Source of the DNA: an uncultured Bacteroidales bacterium
Lineage (GTDB): Bacteria; Bacteroidota; Bacteroidia; Bacteroidales; Muribaculaceae
Assembly (NCBI GenBank): GCA_905210435.1
Contig: CAJLWO010000023.1
Location: forward strand, 1 to 38,118
Length of the DNA stretch: 38,118 nt
Direction of reading: 5' to 3'
Shown: one piece after another, positions 32,397 through 38,118 of the stretch
Numbering within the stretch: the stretch's first letter is position 1
Layout of the letters: each line of letters starts with the position of its first letter
Notes under the pieces: generated by a model
What the model was told of the DNA's origin: nothing
Seen by the model: the letters and a program-made list of their open reading frames with translations, nothing else
The model's database searches: none
Translations under genes and position numbers: made by a program

Positions 32397-33129
32397 GATT
32401 GAAAAGACCTTTCTTTTTCCAGTAGAGGAGAATGATGAAGCCGATGGCCATGCCGCCGAGGTGCGCCACGTGGGCTACGTTGTCGCCGGGGTTGTTGTTG
32501 AAGCTCTGGAGCAGCTCGAGGGCGCCGTAGCCGATGACAATCCAGCGGGCCTGGATGGGGACGGGGATGAAAAAGAGGTAGAGCGGCGCCTTGGGGAACA
32601 TGTAGCCGAAAGCCAGAAGGATGCCGAAGACGGCTCCGGATGCTCCGATGACTTCGGTGTTGATGAGATTCCATATGCGGAACACGTCGGGATGGGCCGG
32701 CGCCATGCCTGCCGGAACCGACATGTTGACGATGGCATCGACGGTGACGCCTTCGGGAAGCTGTCCGGCGGCGTTATGTATCATGAACGCGAATACGCCG
32801 AGCTGTATGAGCGCCGCGCCTATGCCGCAAGATATGTAGTAGAACAGGAACCGGCGGGGGCCGACGACGCGCTCGATTATATTGCCGAACATGAAGAGGG
32901 CGAACATGTTGAAGAACAGGTGGAAGAAATTTTCCTGCACAAACATGTAGGTGACTATCTGCGCGGGATTGAAATTGTCGGAGAGCGGATAGTGGAGGGC
33001 GCAGATGTCCATGAACGTGGTTTTGGCCGAGGCGGGGAAGAACTGCAGCGCCAGCCATATAATCACGTTGATTATGAGCAGATTTTTAGTGACCGGGGGG
33101 AGAGAACGGAATGAAGAACCTATGTTCAT
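32380..33129 (-). CDS. Rhomboid-family intramembrane serine protease
   Basis: This encodes 249 residues with six or seven membrane helices. Catalytic motifs are 'EVIGASGAVFG' (Ser in GxSG) and 'AHVAHLGGMAIG' (His), with 'FFHLFFNMFALFMFG' near helix 2. A periplasmic loop of about 40 residues (around 120-160) precedes the active-site helix. It is the first gene of a three-gene unit with a second rhomboid and the EEP protein. Substrates are unknown. Confidence 0.94.
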   Translation of the reverse strand: MNIGSSFRSLPPVTKNLLIINVIIWLALQFFPASAKTTFMDICALHYPLSDNFNPAQIVTYMFVQENFFHLFFNMFALFMFGNIIERVVGPRRFLFYYISCGIGAALIQLGVFAFMIHNAAGQLPEGVTVDAIVNMSVPAGMAPAHPDVFRIWNLINTEVIGASGAVFGILLAFGYMFPKAPLYLFFIPVPIQARWIVIGYGALELLQSFNNNPGDNVAHVAHLGGMAIGFIILLYWKKKGLFNHGGIY

Positions 33130-33221
33130 AGTGCCGTACGTTTTCTTGTTGGTTGATTTCGTGAAACTGAGAGTGCGTCACCGGCAGCTGGGCGTAAGGC
33201 CGGCACAGACCGAGACGCGTG

Positions 33222-33238
33222 CAAAATTAGCAAAATTA
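33222..33238 (-). promoter_or_regulatory. Possible promoter of the rhomboid-EEP unit
   Basis: Two TAATTTTG -7 elements follow each other (33231-33238 and 33222-33229). No TTG is at the proper -33 distance, so only one may be active, or neither. The leader would be about 90 nt. Confidence 0.4.
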
Positions 33239-33414
33239 CGCGATATGTGCTCACCTGTTAAGTATTTTTGTGAAAAAGTGTCAAAGAGCGTGAAATATAG
33301 GCCAAAAACGGCGCGGGAAGCGGTGTAAAACACGGAAATGAGGCTACAAATGCCGAAAAGTGCGAAAAAATATGATTTTTTATGTAAAAAGGGTGAAATA
33401 ATATGCCAAAAACG

Positions 33415-33444
33415 TTGATAATTCAAAATTTAACTTTATATTTG
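33415..33444 (+). promoter_or_regulatory. Promoter of the HU gene
   Basis: TTG (33415-33417), 19 nt, TATATTTG (33437-33444), 40 nt before the start codon. Good consensus. Confidence 0.8.
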
Positions 33445-33484
33445 CGAAGATAATACCATAAACTTATTTAATTATAACCTCATT

Positions 33485-33757
33485 ATGAACAAAACAGAGT
33501 TAATCAACGCAATCGCGGAAAAAGCTAACCTTACTAAAGTTGATGCCAAAAACGCACTTGATGCCACACTTGACGCTATTGCCGGCGCACTTGCCGCTAA
33601 TGATAAAGTAGCACTTCTTGGTTTCGGCACATTCTCGGTACAGGAAAAGGATGCGCGCACCGGTATCAATCCCCGCACAAAGGAAAAAATTGAAATTCCC
33701 GCCCGCAAGGCAGTGAAGTTCAAAGCAGGTGCTGACCTTGAAGCCAAGGTGAAATAA
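33485..33757 (+). CDS. HU-family DNA-binding protein
   Basis: This encodes 90 residues of a nucleoid protein that bends DNA as a dimer. It begins 'MNKTELINAIAEKANLTKVD', with 'KVALLGFGTFSVQEKDARTG' and the DNA-intercalating Pro63 in GINPRTKEK, all family hallmarks. It is a single-gene unit with its own promoter and terminator. Whether it is HU-alpha or HU-beta-like cannot be said. Confidence 0.97.
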   Translation: MNKTELINAIAEKANLTKVDAKNALDATLDAIAGALAANDKVALLGFGTFSVQEKDARTGINPRTKEKIEIPARKAVKFKAGADLEAKVK

Positions 33758-33837
33758 ACGAAATACATCAATTTAAATCAAGCACGGAAACTGCCGTTAC
33801 CGATTATAGGATAACGCGAGTTTGACGTATCAGGAAT

Positions 33838-33875
33838 AAGAAAGAGTCCGGTATTACTCCGGACTCTTTCTTTTT
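33838..33875 (+). terminator. Terminator after the HU gene
   Basis: AAGAAAGAGTCCGG (33838-33851) pairs perfectly with CCGGACTCTTTCTT (33859-33872), with a 7-nt loop and a short T-run. It may also terminate transcription arriving from the TIR gene on the other strand. Confidence 0.88.
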
Positions 33876-33962
33876 GTTCGATACTTCAATCTCAAATGCT
33901 GTTTATTTATGGAGCGTGGGTGGAGCGATGGCGTAAGTAAAACAGCATTGTGTTGCAATCAT

Positions 33963-36254
33963 TTATTTGTCGGGGTCGGTGATGATTGAGAGGGCGATGG
34001 ATTTGACCCAGGAGTAGTCGCGCCAGAGGTCGAAGGTGAGGGAAGTGCGGGCCGGAGAGATGCGGTTGGCTGACACGAGATTGTATTTTGTGAAGGTTAT
34101 GAAGCTGTCGATGTCGAAGCGGGGATTGCGGTATTTGGCTACGGTGACGCCGTCGGTAAGGGAGATTACGGAAACGATGTAGAAGAACGAGGATGCCGGG
34201 TCGGGGTCGGGGTTGGTGTGAAGGATTGCGATGTATTCGTTGTCCGGGGAGAATGAGAGGGAGTAGATTGAGAGGAGTTCGTCATTGAGCTTTATCGTCT
34301 TTGACGGTTTGCCGTCGCCGGGAACCCATATCTCGAGCAGAGAGGTGTCGTCGGGACTTACGGCGGCGTATAGCGAACCGTCGTAGTTGGGGTATATCTC
34401 CCGCTCGCCCAAATCAAGTTCGGTCACGGCGTTATCTGTCATCGAGCGGGTGAAAAATTTTCCGTTTCCATCGGTCATATACAGTGTCGAGCCATCGGGG
34501 GTGATGTCGAAAACGTAACCTTCGTTGATGTCGGTATGCGTGATTTCTTTGCCGGAAAGGATGTCAAAGACGCTTACAATATCATTGCCGACTACGGTGA
34601 TGCGGGTGCCGTCGTCGTTGAATGCAATCATTGGCAGATATTCGTAGGGCTTTTCGAGGGTGTTGATGAGGAGGTTGTTGGCGATGGTTCGGATTTCTAT
34701 CCTGTCGTCAGGGGTCAAGGTTGCGAATTTGTCGCCGTCGGCGCTTATGGCGTATACAACGGGCAGATTGAAGGAGCCTTTTTCGGGTCCGTTGTAGCGG
34801 AACGTTTTGGAATTGCCTTCGGCATCGACGATGGTAATCTCTTTGTTATCGGGGTCGGAGAGGGCGTAGACCGAGGGCAATGCGGAGGTATGGATTATCA
34901 TAGGCTTGCCGGCCACATAGTCGTAGATGACTGTGTCACTGAGTGTGCGGAGTTCGGCGAGACTGTCGGAAAGAACGCTGATCCATACAGCTGTATCCTC
35001 ACCCTCTTTACGCGATACATTGTGGAGTGTTTCTCCGGTAGCGATGTCGGTCACTTCGAGGACACCATCGATAGCGGTCAGCAGACGCGAACCGTCGGGG
35101 GCGAGACCGTAGCTTACCGACATGGAAGAGGCGGGGGTGTCGACCTTGTAGATGGTTTCAAGCGAGCGTGTGTCGATGACAGCGATAGTCGATGTGCTGT
35201 CGCCGGTGTAGTAGCGGTAGGCGAGGAGGGTGCCGTCGGGCGTGATTTCGGCATCGGCTATTGTCTCGGTTTCTGCGCGGGTTATGGTGACAGGGTCTGA
35301 CGTGCCTGAGTATGAGCCTATTGTGAGCGTGTTGGCCTCATGGGTGACGTAGGAGCTGTCGGAGAAGCAAAGGATATTGTCGGCTGTGATGTCGAAGCCG
35401 TCGGGATAGGGCAGGTGAAGAGGCATCGTGCCGGTGGCGACACATACCCAGCCGGGAGTATAATACCGGGTCAGGGCATCGCGCAGGGCATGGTCGATGT
35501 TGCCGTTGTAGGGTTCGAGCAGGCGGCCATCGTCGGCAGTCAGAAGCCGGAGGGCTTCGATGGGGTTGCCGCCGGCTGTCAGTTTCTGTGCCTGAGTGGC
35601 GGTATCATTCTGCGTGGCAGTAAATTCATTGCGCTTGAGCCGCGAGCATTGCGTCACGCCAAAGAGGGTAATGCCGGCGGCAATCACTGCTAAAGCGGAG
35701 CAGAGGCACACGCGTCGGCGCAAGCGGCGTCGGCGCTCCTTGGTGTGACGCTGCCATAGGGAGTCGAAACTTACATTTAAAATCACGGCGATTATCTTGA
35801 CTACGGTACGGTCAATGCCTTCGGCGCGGAGGTCAATCCACAGTAGCTGGTCGTCGCCTTTAAGCGCACGCAATGCCTCGGGCATATAGCGGTCGATGGC
35901 GCTGCCGTCGGACATGTCGCCGACAACAACAGGGATAATGCGGGAACTGCGGCCGGCGCGGATAAAATGCTCTATCTCTTTGTTGACCCATTCGGACTGC
36001 GCAGAGTGCATGCTGCATATCACGATGAGGTAGGCGGAGTTGTCGAGGGCATTGCAGATGCGGTCGGAGAGAGTGCCCGGGGTCAGGTCGGTATCGTCCT
36101 TGAATATGGGGCGTACGGTGGCGGGGATGTCGGGATTGGCTTCGCGCAGTGCGACGGGGATATAGAAATGCTCGAGCTTTTTCTGGAGGGTGTCGGCCTG
36201 GTAAGTGTCGTCGTGGGAGTAGCTGATGAACGCTGTGTATTCTTTCTTTTCCAT
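33963..36254 (-). CDS. TIR - transmembrane - beta-propeller protein
   Basis: This encodes 763 residues. The TIR domain is about 5-165: FISYSHDD (9-16) is the first strand and loop, FKDDTDLTPG (51-60) the BB-loop region, and SEWVNKEIEHF (87-97) matches the WVxKE motif of NAD-cleaving TIRs such as SARM1, so Glu93 is the likely catalytic residue. A basic patch and one membrane helix follow (about 182-202), then a helical linker. The rest (about 270-740) has repeated 'SPDG/DDGT'-type blades of a WD40-like propeller, probably periplasmic. It is downstream of the C39-RyR gene. NADase or nucleotide-signal activity is inference. Confidence 0.9.
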   Translation of the reverse strand: MEKKEYTAFISYSHDDTYQADTLQKKLEHFYIPVALREANPDIPATVRPIFKDDTDLTPGTLSDRICNALDNSAYLIVICSMHSAQSEWVNKEIEHFIRAGRSSRIIPVVVGDMSDGSAIDRYMPEALRALKGDDQLLWIDLRAEGIDRTVVKIIAVILNVSFDSLWQRHTKERRRRLRRRVCLCSALAVIAAGITLFGVTQCSRLKRNEFTATQNDTATQAQKLTAGGNPIEALRLLTADDGRLLEPYNGNIDHALRDALTRYYTPGWVCVATGTMPLHLPYPDGFDITADNILCFSDSSYVTHEANTLTIGSYSGTSDPVTITRAETETIADAEITPDGTLLAYRYYTGDSTSTIAVIDTRSLETIYKVDTPASSMSVSYGLAPDGSRLLTAIDGVLEVTDIATGETLHNVSRKEGEDTAVWISVLSDSLAELRTLSDTVIYDYVAGKPMIIHTSALPSVYALSDPDNKEITIVDAEGNSKTFRYNGPEKGSFNLPVVYAISADGDKFATLTPDDRIEIRTIANNLLINTLEKPYEYLPMIAFNDDGTRITVVGNDIVSVFDILSGKEITHTDINEGYVFDITPDGSTLYMTDGNGKFFTRSMTDNAVTELDLGEREIYPNYDGSLYAAVSPDDTSLLEIWVPGDGKPSKTIKLNDELLSIYSLSFSPDNEYIAILHTNPDPDPASSFFYIVSVISLTDGVTVAKYRNPRFDIDSFITFTKYNLVSANRISPARTSLTFDLWRDYSWVKSIALSIITDPDK

Positions 36255-36291
36255 GATGGTGATTTATTCGTTAGTGGATTGATGCATGTAT

Positions 36292-36386
36292 TGTAGGGAT
36301 GCACCGGCTCGGGCAAATCCTATCAGTAAGGTTAAATTTTTTTGCGGAGTCATTTATTTGCGGCTGCACCGGGGTGCAGCCCTACA
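36292..36386. repeat. Palindromic element between C39-RyR and TIR genes
   Basis: TGTAGGGATGCACCGG (from 36292) and CGGCTGCACCGGGGTGCAGCCCTACA (36361-36386, given in parts: CGGCTGCACC GGGGTGCAGCC CTACA) form an inverted pair. The right arm is itself a palindrome, GGCTGCACC/GGGTGCAGCC. It resembles an intergenic repetitive element of a different sequence family from those at 93 and 30087. Confidence 0.75.
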
Positions 36387-36411
36387 TGATGGTGTGCTAT
36401 ATATTTGACGG

Positions 36412-37440
36412 TCATTTCAATTTTTTGCCGCAGCGGGGACAGAAACTGTAGTCGGGGTTGTTGAAGTTGCCGCAGTCGGGGCATTCGCAGCCGTCGCGGA
36501 AGTCGGTGATTTCAAATCCCATCGACTGGATAAGACGCAACGTGTTCATGGCCATGATGCGGTCGTATTCTTTTTCGCCCTCGGGCAGTCTGCAATATTC
36601 TACGAGGTCGGGGTGGGTCTTTTCCCTGTCGTTGCGTTCGGGACCGAAGCGCCATCCCTCGTCGATGCGTTCGCGTGCCCAGACGTCGTGTGCGTTTTCG
36701 GCGATGGCTTCGACGAGTTCCTCGAGGTCGGCGGGGAGGCGGACATCGTCAACCTTGATGGGGTGCGGGTCGTAGGCATCGCCTACGGCAGCCGTCACCA
36801 TGTAGTTGCGTGACGGTGCCCATGCTTCGGCGAATTTGTCACGGCTTACGGTCACGTCAATGTAGTCGGCGGGATCATGGTATGTGACGGTCGGGGTCGA
36901 ACCGATACCCTTTACAATGACAGCGTGGTAAGCCGGGATGGAGGCCGGGGAACCGCCGGCGGTGATATTCCGGTCGATTACGGCTATGACATCGGCACCG
37001 CTGCGTATGGCGTTGTCGAGGTCGGTGACTGTGGCATTGTACTTACGGTTCACGGCGAGGCCCTGCGATTCGAGCACACGGCCGACGTTGTGCAGCGGGG
37101 TGCCGGCGGAGCGGAGCCAGTTGTTGACTTTGGCGACCTGCAGGAGCGACCATGAGTCGAACTGCGCGCCGCGTTTCTTGAGGATATGGATTTCGCAGTC
37201 CCAGCTGCAGCTGTTCTTGTCGTTGGCGGCGGCAAGCCGGGTCAGTGGCAGGAATCTGAGGTGGAAAGGTCGCTTCTCTGACACGATGTCTGGGGCGGTG
37301 AGGATTTCCAGCATTTCGGCGAGTTCGTCGTCGTGGGGAATGCGCGACAGGATAAGGGCGACATCCTCTCTGGAGGCCGTTCCGTCGATATATCTGGCAA
37401 TCATCTCGTCGGAGACGTGCGGGTATTGTTTACTCTTCAT
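36412..37440 (-). CDS. Anti-sigma-like / C39 peptidase-like / RyR / zinc-ribbon protein
   Basis: This encodes 342 residues. The N-terminus (about 10-50, 'DEMIARYIDGTASREDVALI') looks like an anti-sigma N-terminal segment. Residues about 75-215 look like a C39/papain-like cysteine peptidase: Cys in 'NSCSWDCEIHIL' (Cys82 likely), His172 in AYHAVIVKG and Asp189 in YHDP. Residues about 226-312 match the RyR repeat: 'LAE/IAENAHDVWARERIDEGW', 'HPDLVEYCRLPEGEKEYDR'. A zinc ribbon ends the chain (C320-x2-C323...C334-x2-C337). It overlaps the sigma gene by 4 nt. No signal peptide, so it is cytosolic. Roles as sigma regulator and ligand sensor are inference. Confidence 0.85.
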   Translation of the reverse strand: MKSKQYPHVSDEMIARYIDGTASREDVALILSRIPHDDELAEMLEILTAPDIVSEKRPFHLRFLPLTRLAAANDKNSCSWDCEIHILKKRGAQFDSWSLLQVAKVNNWLRSAGTPLHNVGRVLESQGLAVNRKYNATVTDLDNAIRSGADVIAVIDRNITAGGSPASIPAYHAVIVKGIGSTPTVTYHDPADYIDVTVSRDKFAEAWAPSRNYMVTAAVGDAYDPHPIKVDDVRLPADLEELVEAIAENAHDVWARERIDEGWRFGPERNDREKTHPDLVEYCRLPEGEKEYDRIMAMNTLRLIQSMGFEITDFRDGCECPDCGNFNNPDYSFCPRCGKKLK

Positions 37441-37985
37441 TTGTAGGCGAGTTTGAGCGCAATGCTTGTGAGAGAGGCCATTGCGCGGCGTTTAATGTTG
37501 TATAGATTGTCAATTGTGACACCCATCTCGATGGCGAGCGTCGCCGGGGGAGTCTCGTCGAGGAGGAGACGGCGTATGACCATGCGGTAGCGCGGGTTGT
37601 CGACAGCGGCGAGCAATGTGGCTATGTCCATGCGGGCGTCGGCGGTATCGGCAGGCGTTTCGGAAGAGGCGTCGGGCGGCGGAATGTCGGGCTCGGCGGA
37701 GATGTCCTCCACGATGTTCTTATGGTAGCGGAGGAAGTAGCGTGTGGCGACGACCTTGAGCCATGTCATGAAGGAGCATTCGAAAGAGAACATACGCAGC
37801 TTGGCGCAGTCGTTGCCTATGAGATAGGTGTAAAGTTCGTTGACAATCTCGTCGTAGTCGTGGGCGGCATCAAATATGCGTCGCATTATGGCGGTGAGCA
37901 GCGGACGGGCTGTTACAAAGAACAGTTGCCGGGTTATACGGTTGTCGCGGTTGATAAGTCCGTCGATAATTTCATGGTCGGTCAT
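37437..37985 (-). CDS. ECF-type RNA polymerase sigma factor
   Basis: This encodes 182 residues. The sigma-2 region is about 20-90 ('DYDEIVNELYTYLIG', 'FMTWLKVVATRYFLRYHK') and the sigma-4 helix-turn-helix about 128-178 ('RYRMVIRRLLLDETPPATLA', 'MGVTIDNLYNIKRRAMASL'). A Pro/Asp-rich linker (95-115) joins them. The stop overlaps the C39-RyR start (ATGA), so the two are translationally coupled, as sigma and anti-sigma genes often are. No housekeeping promoter is seen upstream, which would fit self-activation. It probably drives the C39-RyR and TIR genes. Confidence 0.9.
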   Translation of the reverse strand: MTDHEIIDGLINRDNRITRQLFFVTARPLLTAIMRRIFDAAHDYDEIVNELYTYLIGNDCAKLRMFSFECSFMTWLKVVATRYFLRYHKNIVEDISAEPDIPPPDASSETPADTADARMDIATLLAAVDNPRYRMVIRRLLLDETPPATLAIEMGVTIDNLYNIKRRAMASLTSIALKLAYK

Positions 37986-38065
37986 CGCAGGGTGGTATTA
38001 GTCCTGCAATATAGTCATTATCGGCGAGTTGTGCAAATTTTAAACGGAGTCTTTCACCGGGCGGA

Positions 38066-38118
38066 CACGGCTCTTTCATTTAAGATCGACCTAAAATATC
38101 CAAAAGATGTGTATTTTA
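38066..38118 (-). repeat. 53-bp inverted repeat, right copy
   Basis: This is the exact reverse complement of 2-54. It lies 81 nt upstream of the sigma factor start and runs to the window end, so the true outer border is unknown. Confidence 0.93.

Larger units (their letters stand above)
33130..33484. other. Divergent promoter region between rhomboid and HU genes
   Basis: There is no gene in these 355 nt. It carries two minus-strand -7 elements (33222-33238) and the HU promoter (33415-33444). A minus-strand open frame of 82 codons at 33178-33426 spans these promoters and is not supported. Confidence 0.65.

Noticed and set aside
33178..33426. Minus-strand 82-codon open frame between rhomboid and HU
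   Set aside because: It overlaps promoter elements on both strands and has no family resemblance.

Overview
The window reads as chromosomal DNA of a member of Bacteroidales, most likely a gut Muribaculaceae-type bacterium. The evidence is the Bacteroidetes promoter form (TTTG, about 20 nt, TAnnTTTG) before many genes, the near absence of Shine-Dalgarno sequences, a str-S10-spc-alpha cluster with no tuf gene, Cys-less forms of L36, S14 and S4, and a C-terminal tail resembling a type IX secretion signal. The genus is inferred, not shown.

Layout. Positions 1-446 hold one copy of a 53-bp inverted repeat shared by both window ends, a GC-rich palindromic element and a terminator. Two tandem paralogous lipoprotein genes (447-1122, minus) follow. 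Positions 1567-19725 (plus) are one long ribosomal super-operon: rpsL, rpsG, fusA, rpsJ, then the S10, spc and alpha genes through rplQ, including secY, map, infA, rpmJ and rpoA. It has a good promoter at 1388-1419, a probable internal promoter before rpsM and a strong terminator after rplQ.

From 19.8 kb on the genes are mixed: a small secreted protein, a four-helix membrane protein, a LytS/LytTR two-component system with a 45-bp array of 9-bp repeats on each side, and a metY-cysK-bioB sulfur/biotin cluster. Next come a secreted protein with a T9SS-like tail, two identical tRNA-Arg(ACG) genes and a periplasmic 5'-nucleotidase. A membrane EEP phosphodiesterase/nuclease lies downstream of two overlapping rhomboid protease genes. 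An HU gene with its own promoter and terminator closes this part.

The most interesting part is the right end (33963-37985, minus). An ECF-type sigma factor gene overlaps by 4 nt a gene for a protein with an anti-sigma-like N-terminus, a C39/papain-like peptidase domain, a RyR (ryanodine-receptor repeat) domain and a zinc ribbon. This is followed by a TIR - transmembrane - beta-propeller protein whose TIR domain keeps the WVxKE glutamate motif of NAD-cleaving TIR enzymes. I read this as a candidate sensing/conflict module: transcriptional switch, protease with a possible ligand-binding domain, and membrane-anchored TIR effector. It lies beside the second copy of the 53-bp inverted repeat.
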